Source: UKL13-3 sp044353855 (GTDB lineage: Bacteria; Bacteroidota; Bacteroidia; UKL13-3). Taken from it: a stretch of 64,000 nucleotides of DNA. The stretch spans positions 62,001 to 126,000 of the forward strand of contig JBILBF010000002.1 in NCBI GenBank assembly GCA_044353855.1, read 5' to 3'. Position numbers and translations under genes: made by a program. The notes under the pieces were generated by a model. That model saw only the letters and a list, made by a program, of their open reading frames with translations, was not told where the DNA came from and did not search any database. Below are positions 34,338 through 43,419 of this stretch, one piece after another. The stretch's first letter is position 1. Every line of letters begins with the position of its first letter.

Positions 34338-35384
34338 ATGATTGACTTTACAACCTGTAACATTTCGCAATTATCTGTGCATGAAGTTGGGAATAAAAAT
34401 AATGGCGAACAACTTTATGCAACTTCAGAATCTCTTATAATTGATAACGAAGACTTACTAGAGGCTTTAAATCTGTATTTTCTCAAACCCTTTCAAACAC
34501 CTATATTTTTCGAGTTTACGTCCAGTACAAATAATGCAGAACTCAACCCTGTATTTCAGTTTGCAAGCGAAATATTTACTCACCTAAATTCCTTTCATAT
34601 TAACTCCATCAATATTGCAAAACACTTATATGAGGCTACCATGCATCCAAACATTAAAGCGGGTGATTTATATGTAGCCTATATTAACCATTGCCTTGTT
34701 GATGGAACCATAACTGATGCAATAGGCATATTTAAGTCGGAACAAAAAGATTCATTTATATTGAGTGAGCGTACTGAAAAAACCTATACACTTGGATTTG
34801 AAAGAGGTATTAATATTGAACATATGGATAAAGGTTGTTTGATATTTAACCTTCAAAAAGAAAGAGGCTTCAAAGTATGCAGTATTGATAAAACTGCTCG
34901 AGGTGCCGATGCTCAGTATTGGAAAGATGACTTTCTAAACATTAGTGCCTGCGCTGATAGTTATCACTTTACCCATAATTTTTTATCCGTAACAAAAGCA
35001 TTTGTAACCACACAACTTGACCAAGAATTTGAGGTAAATAAAGCCGACCAAATTGATTTGCTTAACAAGTCGGTTACGTATTTTAAAGAAAATGACCGTT
35101 TCAACGAGCAAGAATTTACGCAATCGATATTTGGAGATGAGATGGTTATAAACTCTTTTACTAAATTTAAACAAGAGATGAGCCAAAATGCGGATTTGGA
35201 TCTGAGTGGCAACTTTGACATTTCAACATCGGCAGTAAAAAAACAAGCAAAGGTGTTTAAAAGTGTTTTGAAACTAGATAAAAATTTTCACATCTATATT
35301 CATGGAAATAGAGAGTTGATCGAAAAAGGCGAAGATTCAGATGGCAGGAAGTTTTATAAAATTTATTATAAAGAAGAGGTATAG
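34338..35384 (+). CDS. Nucleoid-associated protein (NdpA/YejK family)
   Basis: The 348-residue soluble protein follows the 37-kDa nucleoid-associated family: N-terminal strand pair (NISQLSVHEVGNK), a central block with GDLYVAYINHCLVDGTITDAI, and FKSEQKDSFI followed by RGINIEHMDKGCLIFN. The typical DARYWKDDFL-like element appears as GADAQYWKDDFLNISAC. The C-terminal part has the conserved FHIYIHGNRELIEKGED. The family coats the chromosome in other bacteria. It may be co-transcribed with the upstream membrane gene (32-base gap) but also has its own -7-like box. Confidence 0.85.
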   Translation: MIDFTTCNISQLSVHEVGNKNNGEQLYATSESLIIDNEDLLEALNLYFLKPFQTPIFFEFTSSTNNAELNPVFQFASEIFTHLNSFHINSINIAKHLYEATMHPNIKAGDLYVAYINHCLVDGTITDAIGIFKSEQKDSFILSERTEKTYTLGFERGINIEHMDKGCLIFNLQKERGFKVCSIDKTARGADAQYWKDDFLNISACADSYHFTHNFLSVTKAFVTTQLDQEFEVNKADQIDLLNKSVTYFKENDRFNEQEFTQSIFGDEMVINSFTKFKQEMSQNADLDLSGNFDISTSAVKKQAKVFKSVLKLDKNFHIYIHGNRELIEKGEDSDGRKFYKIYYKEEV

Positions 35385-35446
35385 TTTTATTGTACCATAA
35401 AGCATTCATGATTACATCAGAACCCAAAGCAAAAAAAACTCAATGA

Positions 35447-35752
35447 TTAGAATTTCAATTCCAATTCAGAAACGATAGCCCCCCCTATAATATGCTCTTT
35501 TACAATCCTTTCAACATCCAATGGAGTTACATTCCCATAATAAGTACCATCAGGATAGAGAACCAATGTAGGCCCCTTGGAACAAGCGTCTAAACAACCC
35601 GAACGCTGAGCTCTTACTTTACCTTTAAGTCCATTTTCTGCTAGTACTTCTCTAAACTTTTCAACCAATTCCATTCCTCGTGTTTCGCCAAAGCAGCTTT
35701 TACCTTCAGCTTTTTGATTGGTACAAATAAATATGTGTTTTTCAAATCTCAT
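35447..35752 (-). CDS. Thioredoxin-fold [2Fe-2S] ferredoxin
   Basis: The 101-residue protein is a NuoE-like/thioredoxin-fold ferredoxin. Four cysteines have the expected spacing: Cys10 (HIFICTNQ), Cys20 (GKSCFG), and Cys53 and Cys57 (GCLDACSKGP). The short sheet-rich C-terminus reads VLYPDGTYYGNVTPLDVERIV. It carries single electrons in the cytoplasm; such proteins occur in anaerobes and aerobes with no fixed partner. The start is confirmed by a perfect -7 box TATTTTTG exactly 4 nt upstream, implying a leaderless mRNA. It is divergent from the DUF5686 gene (51 bases between starts). Confidence 0.9.
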   Translation of the reverse strand: MRFEKHIFICTNQKAEGKSCFGETRGMELVEKFREVLAENGLKGKVRAQRSGCLDACSKGPTLVLYPDGTYYGNVTPLDVERIVKEHIIGGAIVSELELKF

Positions 35753-35756
35753 AGCG

Positions 35757-35764
35757 CAAAAATA
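35757..35764 (-). promoter_or_regulatory. -7 box immediately upstream of the ferredoxin gene
   Basis: Minus-strand TATTTTTG, an exact TAnnTTTG match, then CGCT, then the ATG at 35752. This is the best single match among the leaderless-type promoters here. Confidence 0.6.
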
Positions 35765-35803
35765 ACCCGTTAACCGATTATTTTTTGATATAAATATTTA
35801 AAA

Positions 35804-38410
35804 ATGTTACTTACAACATTATTTGGTAACTTGTGTTTACACCAAATCAACACGTTTATATTTAAATCTATTAAAACCAAAGTGCTCAGTCTTCGATCTA
35901 GATGTTTAATCATTAGCATATTTTTAGCTTTTACTGCAATTGCCCAGCAGGAAACAGTTATTAAGGGACGTGTTACAGAAAAAGGAAAACCTGAATCACT
36001 CCCTTTTGTAAGTATTTATTTTAAAGGTACACAAAAAGGTACAAGCAGTGACTTTGAAGGAAATTTTACCCTCAAAACTTCCAGTCAGATTGATAGTATT
36101 GTATTTAGTTATATTGGCTATAAAACGCTTACCCGAAAAGTTCAAACGGGCAAAACCCAAATGCTAAACATTGAACTTGTTCCCGATTCTAAAGTTTTTC
36201 AAGATGTAGTTATTGTGGCTGGAGTAAACCCAGCTTTGCGTATCGTTAGAAAAGCAGCAGAAAACAAATCAAAAATCAGTCAGAATGCAGCTAAGAATTT
36301 TGAGTATGACTCCTATTCAAAAGTTGATATGTCGATGAATAACATATCCGAAAAACTAAAAAATAGCACTGTCTTTAAACCCTTAAAAACATTGTTTGAT
36401 ACAGCCAATCAAATACAAAACGAAGAAGGGAAATACATCTTACCCATATTTATAAGTGAGGCCTATTCACGCTATTATCAGAGCAATTCACCTCCGCTTA
36501 GTAAAGAAATAGTGAAGGCAAGTGATATCAATGGCTTTTTAGCCGAACAAGGGAATTTTATGGTTGATATGTTAGGAGCTAATTCGTTAGAGTTTAACTT
36601 TAACCAAAATTGGATACGTTTTTTATATAAAGATTTTTTATCACCCATTGCTGATGGTGGTAGTAATTATTACATCTATACACTTACCGATTCAGTAGAA
36701 ATAGACGGACTTAAATGTTATAAAATCAAATTGAATTTAAGAAGAGAAGAGGACTTAGGTTTTTTGGGAACAATGTGGATTGCCGATTCTTCCTTTGCAC
36801 TCAAACGAGTGGATGTTGAAATATCTTCTTCAGCAAATATTAACTTTTTAGACCGTTTAAAAATCCAACAAGAACTCGTACCAACAGATTCAGGATTTTG
36901 GATACCCTCCAAAACCCGAGCAATTATTGATATTGCTAAGGTTACTGAAAATGCAAGTAGTTTTATTGCTAAGATGTACCGTTCCAATTCAAATTTTTCA
37001 GTAAACCAAGATCACCCACCTTCATTTTACGATATTTTAGTTGAACGAGACGAAAATATGCTGAATAGAGATTCTGCTTATTGGGACTCAGTGAGAACCG
37101 AGCCATTTTCGGTTACCGAAAAACAAATGATTAGCATGATTGACTCTGTCAAAAATGTACCCGTAGTTAAAACGTATTTAGATATTATTCAAATTTTAGC
37201 TGAAGGATATTTTGTGGCCAACAAAATAGATATTGGTCCAAATATATTTTTAGTTGGTTACAATGAAGTAGAACATTGGCGTGTTCGATTGGGATTTAAA
37301 ACCAATAATTCATTTTCTCGAAAATGGTACTTAAATGGGTACTTAGCTTATGGTTTTGGTGATGATAAGTTTAAATATGGCATGGGAGTAAACCGTTTAC
37401 TTAGCCATAAATACTGGACAATTATAGGGGCTAGTCATAAAAACGATTATGAAATTATGGGAATATCCGATGCCAGTTCAATGCAACTTCACAATCCCCC
37501 CCCAAGCAATGCTTTTACAACCCTTAGTTTTTTATCCAGTAGTGCACGGTTAAATAAAACGGTAGATTACAGATTGTTTTTCACCATACAACCTACAAGA
37601 AACTGGACAGTACGAACGACATTCCAAAACACTTTTTATGAAGCTGTTGGTAGCTTTGTATTTGCCTATAAGTATAACCCAGACTTACCATCAACACCTG
37701 ATAATATAAGCAGTAGTTTTACGTATACAGCAGCAACCATTGAAGCACGTTTTGCCTACAAGGAAGTAATGATCGAAAGGGGAATTGATCGTATTCGAAT
37801 GAAACAATCTCGAATACCTGCCATCACTTTTTTATATAGCAAAGGAATGAAAGGTGTGTTAAATGGGGAATTTGATTACCAAAAATTTCAAGTTAATATT
37901 CAACATCATTTAAATACAGGTATTTTTGGAACTGCTGATTTGAGCCTAACCCTAGGAAAAGTTCTTGGAACATTACCTTACCCATTACTTGAAATTCCCA
38001 GAGGCAGTTCAACAGCCTTTTATTCAGATTTAAATTTCGGCTTGATGAATTTATATGAATTTGCTTCAGACGAGTATTATTCATTTAGGTATATACAGCA
38101 TTTTGAAGGGTTATTTTTTAACAGTATACCAGGTATTAGCAAATGGAAATTACGTAACTATGGATTAGTAAAAGGTGCATATGGCAGTGTATCTAAAGCA
38201 AACAAAGATTTATTTTCGCCAATTGATGCTCAAGGAAGAGCATTCTCTCCGGTATATGAATTTAAAAATGAACCCTATATTGAAGTTGGTTATGGTATCG
38301 AAAATTTATTCCGTTTCATGACGCTCGGAGCCGTTCACCGTCTCAATTATTTAAACAATACAAATGCACGAAAATTTGGTATCAATATTGGTATCATTTT
38401 TCAATTTTAA
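35804..38410 (+). CDS. DUF5686 outer-membrane protein with carboxypeptidase-regulatory-like domain
   Basis: The 868-residue protein has a signal peptide (CLIISIFLAFTAIAQQ) preceded by an unusually long basic N-region, so the true start may lie downstream of the ATG at 35804. Residues ~50-125 are a CarboxypepD_reg-like beta-sandwich (GRVTEKGKPESLPFVSIYFK, GTSSDFEGNFTLK, YIGYKT), as in TonB-dependent transporter plugs. The rest matches DUF5686: LRIVRKAAENKSK, the YxxYSKVD segment, and a C-terminal half of alternating strands ending in FGINIGIIFQF, the terminal aromatic of an outer-membrane barrel. These proteins are common in Bacteroidota; no substrate is known. Confidence 0.88.
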   Translation: MLLTTLFGNLCLHQINTFIFKSIKTKVLSLRSRCLIISIFLAFTAIAQQETVIKGRVTEKGKPESLPFVSIYFKGTQKGTSSDFEGNFTLKTSSQIDSIVFSYIGYKTLTRKVQTGKTQMLNIELVPDSKVFQDVVIVAGVNPALRIVRKAAENKSKISQNAAKNFEYDSYSKVDMSMNNISEKLKNSTVFKPLKTLFDTANQIQNEEGKYILPIFISEAYSRYYQSNSPPLSKEIVKASDINGFLAEQGNFMVDMLGANSLEFNFNQNWIRFLYKDFLSPIADGGSNYYIYTLTDSVEIDGLKCYKIKLNLRREEDLGFLGTMWIADSSFALKRVDVEISSSANINFLDRLKIQQELVPTDSGFWIPSKTRAIIDIAKVTENASSFIAKMYRSNSNFSVNQDHPPSFYDILVERDENMLNRDSAYWDSVRTEPFSVTEKQMISMIDSVKNVPVVKTYLDIIQILAEGYFVANKIDIGPNIFLVGYNEVEHWRVRLGFKTNNSFSRKWYLNGYLAYGFGDDKFKYGMGVNRLLSHKYWTIIGASHKNDYEIMGISDASSMQLHNPPPSNAFTTLSFLSSSARLNKTVDYRLFFTIQPTRNWTVRTTFQNTFYEAVGSFVFAYKYNPDLPSTPDNISSSFTYTAATIEARFAYKEVMIERGIDRIRMKQSRIPAITFLYSKGMKGVLNGEFDYQKFQVNIQHHLNTGIFGTADLSLTLGKVLGTLPYPLLEIPRGSSTAFYSDLNFGLMNLYEFASDEYYSFRYIQHFEGLFFNSIPGISKWKLRNYGLVKGAYGSVSKANKDLFSPIDAQGRAFSPVYEFKNEPYIEVGYGIENLFRFMTLGAVHRLNYLNNTNARKFGINIGIIFQF

Positions 38411-38438
38411 CTACTCCTATTTAATTAAACGGCTTTCA

Positions 38439-38446
38439 TATATTTG
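38439..38446 (+). promoter_or_regulatory. -7 box immediately upstream of the small DUF5808-like gene
   Basis: TATATTTG, an exact TAnnTTTG match, is followed by TTAT and then the ATG at 38451. The 4-nt spacing equals that at recG, the ferredoxin, SRAP, FdhF-like and ruvB genes. Confidence 0.55.
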
Positions 38447-38450
38447 TTAT

Positions 38451-38648
38451 ATGATAGACAAAAACGATAATGACCCTGAATGCTATAAATGGGGAATATT
38501 TTATTATAACCCGAAAGATAAGCGCATTTTTCCACCCAAACGAAATAAAAACCTAGGTTGGACAATAAACTTTGCAAACCCATACTCTATTATAGCTTTT
38601 GCAGCATTGATTGGAATAATACTAACCATTACAAAACTTATCAAATAG
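38451..38648 (+). CDS. Small DUF5808-like membrane protein
   Basis: The 65-residue protein has an acidic N-terminus, the motif YKWGIFYYNPKDKRIFPPKR (residues ~12-31), GWTINFANP, and a C-terminal transmembrane helix (SIIAFAALIGIILTITKL). The YxWGxFYYNPxDxRxxVPKR plus GWTxNFAxP pattern corresponds to the DUF5808 domain, in which the motif lies beside membrane helices. The ATG at 38451 is chosen because it directly follows a perfect -7 box and the family motif needs no more N-terminus. The function is unknown. Confidence 0.75.
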   Translation: MIDKNDNDPECYKWGIFYYNPKDKRIFPPKRNKNLGWTINFANPYSIIAFAALIGIILTITKLIK

Positions 38649-38670
38649 CTAAACTATTTAATTACAACGT

Positions 38671-39312
38671 TTATATAGCAAATAGAGCATGTGTCTCCAT
38701 CAATTCGGAAGCATAAGGCTTTAGCATTGGCAAAAGGGATTCAATATCCATATCTGGGTTAAGCCATTGTTGTATATCTTCTTCTTTTAAAATAACAGGC
38801 ATACGTTGGTATCCAATCTCATTCACCATTAACTCATTTGGCCAACACGTTACAACACAAAATCCAGACTTTCCCGTTTTAACATCTGTATCAACAATAG
38901 CTGCAAGGTAAAATTGCTGAACGCCTTTTAATGAAACATCAAAAGGTTTCTTTAATCGTTTTTTCTCAGGTCCTTCAACAAATGAAGTAACAGGAATTAC
39001 GGCACGGTAGCTATAAAAAGCTTCCATAGCCCAACCATTTTGATGAATACCTAACTCTCCCGAATATCCTGCTTTGTTTTCTTTATTAAAAATACCTTCA
39101 GCACGAGCATTGTACATAAAACGCTCGCCTGCATTGGTACGTTTATGAAAACCAAAAGGCATTTCCATCAATTCGGGAATGACACCCTGAATAATATGTG
39201 CACTTCCTTTTACATTCACAATACGTTTGGGAGCACTCATATCTAACGACTTGGGCTTTATAAACTGAATAGTAGGGGTTAATTTTAATTCTTGATTGAA
39301 GCGTTCACACAT
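38671..39312 (-). CDS. SRAP (HMCES/YedK) family DNA-protein-crosslink protein, active-site variant
   Basis: The 213-residue protein belongs to the SOS-response-associated peptidase family, which shields abasic sites in single-stranded DNA through a thiazolidine link to Cys2. Cys2 (MCERF), Asn68 (YNARAE) and Glu113 (the FYEW position, here SFVEGP) are conserved. The catalytic His of the HxRMPVIL motif is Tyr168 (YQRMPVIL), and the Trp after Glu113 is absent. Since Cys2 must be exposed, the ATG at 39312 is certain. A -7 box TACTTTCG lies 4 nt upstream. Crosslink formation may be intact while crosslink release, which uses the His, may be altered. Confidence 0.88.
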   Translation of the reverse strand: MCERFNQELKLTPTIQFIKPKSLDMSAPKRIVNVKGSAHIIQGVIPELMEMPFGFHKRTNAGERFMYNARAEGIFNKENKAGYSGELGIHQNGWAMEAFYSYRAVIPVTSFVEGPEKKRLKKPFDVSLKGVQQFYLAAIVDTDVKTGKSGFCVVTCWPNELMVNEIGYQRMPVILKEEDIQQWLNPDMDIESLLPMLKPYASELMETHALFAI

Positions 39313-39316
39313 GGCA

Positions 39317-39324
39317 CGAAAGTA
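39317..39324 (-). promoter_or_regulatory. -7 box immediately upstream of the SRAP gene
   Basis: Minus-strand TACTTTCG, then TGCC, then the ATG at 39312. The word is identical to that at the ABC-F gene and at pepT. Confidence 0.5.
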
Positions 39325-39526
39325 AGGTAATTATCCAAACGAAAGCATGTAGATATTTTAAATTCAATCGGAGCATTCGCTTTGTGCCAGTTATTATTTC
39401 TTAATTTTTACTACTGTGTAGTAATTTTTAAAACCTAATACATTGAACTCCAAACAACAAACTGTAAACTGCAAAAGGCATTAAAAAGTGTGCAAAAAAG
39501 GTAGATAACTGCTGATAAGCCTTGGT

Positions 39527-39534
39527 TATTTTGC
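39527..39534 (+). promoter_or_regulatory. Candidate -7 box of the SMC-type operon
   Basis: TATTTTGC has the TAnnTTGC form also seen at the cold-shock gene and lies 20 nt before the ATG at 39555. No good -33 partner is visible, so this is tentative. The remainder of the 39313-39554 gap is AT-rich with no other feature I recognise. Confidence 0.35.
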
Positions 39535-39554
39535 TACTTTAAACAGTAACACAA

Positions 39555-42215
39555 ATGCTCACTAGATTAATTGTACTCAATTCAAAAGTTTATGGAAAGG
39601 CTGAACTTCGGCTAGATGATTGTGACTCATTACAGCTAGTTGGTCCTAATAATATAGGAAAAAGCACACTCATTTACGCACTCAATTTCTTGTTTATAAT
39701 TGATGGTCAAAAAATGAGTTTTAGTGGTAACCGCAAAGGCGATAAAGAAACCATACACCATTATTTTCCCAATGCCAATCAAAGTTTTATCGTATTTGAA
39801 GTATTTAAAAAATCATACTATTCCATTATTGTAAAACGTGATAATGAAAGTAATTTGGAGTATTTCAAATTTGACAGTGAATACAAAGAAGATTATTTTG
39901 TAGATGAAGATAAACGGTTGCTCAAGTTTGAAGAAGTAAAAGAAAAAATTGCGGGTGCTGGATTGGCCCTTGAGCAGTTTAAGGATAAGCGTGAAGTTTT
40001 TCAATTTGTGTACCAACGAGGCAAACGCAATAATGCGGTGGTTTGGCTTGATGATAGTGTGCGCAGTGAAGGTATCAGTAATAATTTTTCGCGTATTTAC
40101 CGTTACCTTATTAATACCAAATTGATTACCAACAAAAACCTGAAAGAAGCGCTCATTATTGCAGATAACCGCGAAAATGAAACACTTAATTTTTCACAAA
40201 AAAACAAAAAAGACATTCTAGATTTAAAACGGGTGAACAATGAAATCCGTAACTTAAAATCGGTGAAGAATGAGTTTGATGAATTTCGAGAATTGGTAAG
40301 TCAATACAATGCAAAAGCACGAATATTAAGTGAATTGTATTATGGTTTTAACAAAAATTATAACCATGCACTTCCCGATTTACAAGTTCAATTCCATGAT
40401 AAAGATAAAGCCATTGGACGGTTAAATACCGAAATGAACGAAGAGCTCATCCCTCAAAAAGCTGAATTAGACAGAAAAATTGGAGGAAAAGAAGCAGAGA
40501 TCAATGCTAAATCTCAATACTTTTCAGAAAAAGAACACGAGTTAAAAGAAATAGATGCTTATGAACCCATCAATATTTTAACCAATCAACTTGCCAACTT
40601 CGACCAACAACGTAAAGAAATTGAAAGCCGAATCACAATGGCTGAATTGCAAAAACTGAATAGCCCTCAAATAGAACAAAAGATTGAGGTTATATCAAGT
40701 CAAGTTGCACGAGCAGAAATGCAAGTAAAAAACTACAGTAATTTGTTGATCAATAAAATTTCGGGTTCAGTTGAAAACCGCAAATTATTGAACTCCATTT
40801 TAAGTGAACAAGTGAGCAGTTTACCGGGTGATCAGGTAATGAAACAGATTCATAAAATTAGCCAAACGCTTGCCATTTTTGATGGCCAAATTGATTTGTC
40901 TAAAAATATTGTTATCAAAGATTTTAAAAACGTAGATGAACTAAAGGCTGAATTAACCGCATTAAAAGAAGAAAAAAACCAACTTGAAGCGCTGTTAAAA
41001 GTAGTAAAGGATTTAGAAAAATCGGGGCAAGAACTAAGAGCGCTTGAGGCTAATATTGAAACGGTAAAAATGAAACTCAACCGTATTAAGGCTAAGCCTA
41101 ATATGGTAAAAGCATTAGACAAGTTAAAAGCTGATGTGAATGAGTTGATGGTTCAAAAAGAAAAATTTGAAACAGAGCAAAAACAAATAGCAAAAACCAT
41201 AGCACGCAAAAGCAATGAGTTGCGTGATTTGTTGGATGATAAACAAAAACGCCAAGAACGCATCAACAAGCTCATTGAAATGAAACGCGAAATTGATGAA
41301 CTTGGATTGGTTGCCGAGGAATATGAAAGCAGCGAACCTTTGGATCAATTGTTTAATAAAATTAAGCTCAACTGGCAAGATCGGTTTACCATTAAAACCA
41401 ATAAAGACCATTTATTTGAGAAGTTGCGCGAAAAATTGCAAAGCACGTTTGCCGATGAACAAGATTTTATCAAATATGTAGAAGAAGAAGTTGCCTTGGT
41501 TGAAGACAAAGAACGCAGCGTACAATCTTTATTAGAAAGTATTTCTGCTCAATTTGCAACCCCAGCATATACGCTACTTAAACGCTACGAAGAGTTCAAA
41601 GAGTTTATCAATAATAAGTTTAACACCAAACTATCACAAACTCGTATTTCGGATATTGAAGCCCTAACTATTGAATTAATAGACAACAAACGATTGGTTG
41701 AAGAAGTTCGTAAAATATCGCAAATACAGCAAATTAGTGGTCAGTTAATGTTTGAGTTTGACAATAGCGAAAACTTAAAAGTACTCGACCATTATTTGGA
41801 AAGTGGACAGAAAATAGAGTTTGATGATTTGTTTGATATTACACTTCATCTAAGTAGAAAAGGAAATACCAAACAAGTGGATTTGGGCCAGCAAATTGAA
41901 AGTGATGGTACTGATAAAATGATACGATTAGTCATTGTGATGAACATTATTAATCGATTGGCACTAGCTGACCATGAAAACAGAATAGCTTTATTTATTG
42001 ATGAAGTTGCCACCATTGATAAGCAAAACAGACCAGAATTGGTTCGCTTTTGTAAAGAACATTTTTTCATTCCAATATTTGCAGCACCCGATGCAGTTCC
42101 TGGCTTTGGTAAATACTATTTCATTTTCCGCAATGCAGGCAAAATAAATATTAACGAAAAAAACAATGCAGCATACGGTGAAGTATTAGATAAAAGTTTA
42201 AAACTAGAAATTTAA
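39555..42215 (+). CDS. SMC-type ATPase of a condensin-like operon (MksB-like)
   Basis: The 886-residue protein has the two-ended ATPase layout of SMC/Rad50/MukB proteins. Walker A is GPNNIGKST (residues 30-38). Two long charged coiled-coil stretches (about 215-395 and 455-620) flank a short globular segment (about 395-455) that could be a hinge. The C-terminal ATPase half has a degenerate signature (ESDGTDKMIRL, from 782) and Walker B ALFIDEVA with Asp816-Glu817, then APDAVPGFGKYYF. It is shorter than MukB (about 1,500) and near the small MksB/JetC class. The next gene follows after 7 bases. The MksB assignment comes from architecture and neighbours, not from a search. Confidence 0.8.
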   Translation: MLTRLIVLNSKVYGKAELRLDDCDSLQLVGPNNIGKSTLIYALNFLFIIDGQKMSFSGNRKGDKETIHHYFPNANQSFIVFEVFKKSYYSIIVKRDNESNLEYFKFDSEYKEDYFVDEDKRLLKFEEVKEKIAGAGLALEQFKDKREVFQFVYQRGKRNNAVVWLDDSVRSEGISNNFSRIYRYLINTKLITNKNLKEALIIADNRENETLNFSQKNKKDILDLKRVNNEIRNLKSVKNEFDEFRELVSQYNAKARILSELYYGFNKNYNHALPDLQVQFHDKDKAIGRLNTEMNEELIPQKAELDRKIGGKEAEINAKSQYFSEKEHELKEIDAYEPINILTNQLANFDQQRKEIESRITMAELQKLNSPQIEQKIEVISSQVARAEMQVKNYSNLLINKISGSVENRKLLNSILSEQVSSLPGDQVMKQIHKISQTLAIFDGQIDLSKNIVIKDFKNVDELKAELTALKEEKNQLEALLKVVKDLEKSGQELRALEANIETVKMKLNRIKAKPNMVKALDKLKADVNELMVQKEKFETEQKQIAKTIARKSNELRDLLDDKQKRQERINKLIEMKREIDELGLVAEEYESSEPLDQLFNKIKLNWQDRFTIKTNKDHLFEKLREKLQSTFADEQDFIKYVEEEVALVEDKERSVQSLLESISAQFATPAYTLLKRYEEFKEFINNKFNTKLSQTRISDIEALTIELIDNKRLVEEVRKISQIQQISGQLMFEFDNSENLKVLDHYLESGQKIEFDDLFDITLHLSRKGNTKQVDLGQQIESDGTDKMIRLVIVMNIINRLALADHENRIALFIDEVATIDKQNRPELVRFCKEHFFIPIFAAPDAVPGFGKYYFIFRNAGKININEKNNAAYGEVLDKSLKLEI

Positions 42216-42222
42216 ATACGGC

Positions 42223-43419
42223 ATGAGAACAGAACCACGTACCATTTTAAATTTCCTCTCTACTTACTTTGATATCATCAAAGAGTTATTTGATATACAA
42301 CAAAAAGAAGGAATAATCAGAACTGAAGAACTAAATAGTATCATAGCTGAGCACGAACACGATATCCTTCAAAAATTGATTGAGTATAAATTTTTTAAAA
42401 AGGTAGCCAATGATTATGAAATAAGGCCTGTATACTTTAAACTACTGGAATTTATCCTTAGTGAATTTAAACCCTTACTTCCTGAAACGATTGAAAAATA
42501 TGAACACTCCATCACTGCGTTGTTCAAAAAGATAAAAGAGGGTATACATAAAGATAGAAATATTTTATTGCAACGAATCACTGATTTAAATGCTGAAGTT
42601 CGTGATTTTACTGAGGCTGTAGAAAAAAATACGATACGGCTAATTAGCGAAACAAAAGAACTAAAATCCAATGTTGATAAGATAGACTACAGAGAGAAAG
42701 TGCGTAAAGCAAGTTTTTGGATTGATTATTACATTACACCACTTAATACCATTTTGGATGTAAGCAATATGCAATCCATAACCAATAGACTATTTGATAT
42801 TTCGCAATACATCAACGTTAGGCGTTTGAATTTTGATGATGAATTGGCCAGACAACAATTTGAAAAACTGTATACTTTTTTGGTGCAGACTAATGATGAC
42901 TTATTAAGACAATCAAAAATATTAACGAATGAATTATTGCCTTTGATTGAAAGAATACGCAGCGAATCACTGATACTAACTGGCTGGATTGAGTTTATGA
43001 AAAATCCAAACAAATCGGAAGTGCCCTTTATACCCAAATCACTCAGAGCATATGCTTTTAACAACAGTATGTATTTTAATGCTTTGGAATATGTAAATGA
43101 ATACACCACTAATGTAGAAATTTATCTTAATGAACCAGATATGAGTTTAAGTGATAAGTGGATTTTTAACAAAGATTTTTACATGACAAAACTTACTCAA
43201 GAACTACCCATCAAAAACTTTTTTGAATGGGCTGGAACAACCTTAAAAAACGAATATCCGGAGATTGAAACTGAAAAATTCTTCTCCCTTTCTACCCTAT
43301 TATTTGAAGACTCTATTGAATTGGAATTTGACCCCAAAGCTGAAAAACAAGTCATCAAAACATCTGATATGAATTTACGCGTACCAAAAATAAAAATTAA
43401 AAGACATGGACTTTCCTAG
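42223..43419 (+). CDS. Kleisin-like subunit of the SMC operon (MksF-like)
   Basis: The 398-residue soluble helical protein opens with a winged-helix-like segment (ILNFLSTYFDIIKELFDIQQ, IIRTEELNSIIAEH, FFKKVANDYEIRPVY), continues with long helices (about 95-260; IKEGIHKDRNILLQRITDLN, EVRKAS) and ends in a beta-rich segment (SLSTLLFEDSIELEFDP, MNLRVPKIKIKRH). This order resembles the kleisins MukF/MksF/JetA: N-terminal winged helix, helical middle, C-terminal contact region for the SMC head. It overlaps the third gene by 14 bases, so translation is coupled. The assignment is inferred from position and layout; sequence similarity to named kleisins was not tested. Confidence 0.65.
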   Translation: MRTEPRTILNFLSTYFDIIKELFDIQQKEGIIRTEELNSIIAEHEHDILQKLIEYKFFKKVANDYEIRPVYFKLLEFILSEFKPLLPETIEKYEHSITALFKKIKEGIHKDRNILLQRITDLNAEVRDFTEAVEKNTIRLISETKELKSNVDKIDYREKVRKASFWIDYYITPLNTILDVSNMQSITNRLFDISQYINVRRLNFDDELARQQFEKLYTFLVQTNDDLLRQSKILTNELLPLIERIRSESLILTGWIEFMKNPNKSEVPFIPKSLRAYAFNNSMYFNALEYVNEYTTNVEIYLNEPDMSLSDKWIFNKDFYMTKLTQELPIKNFFEWAGTTLKNEYPEIETEKFFSLSTLLFEDSIELEFDPKAEKQVIKTSDMNLRVPKIKIKRHGLS

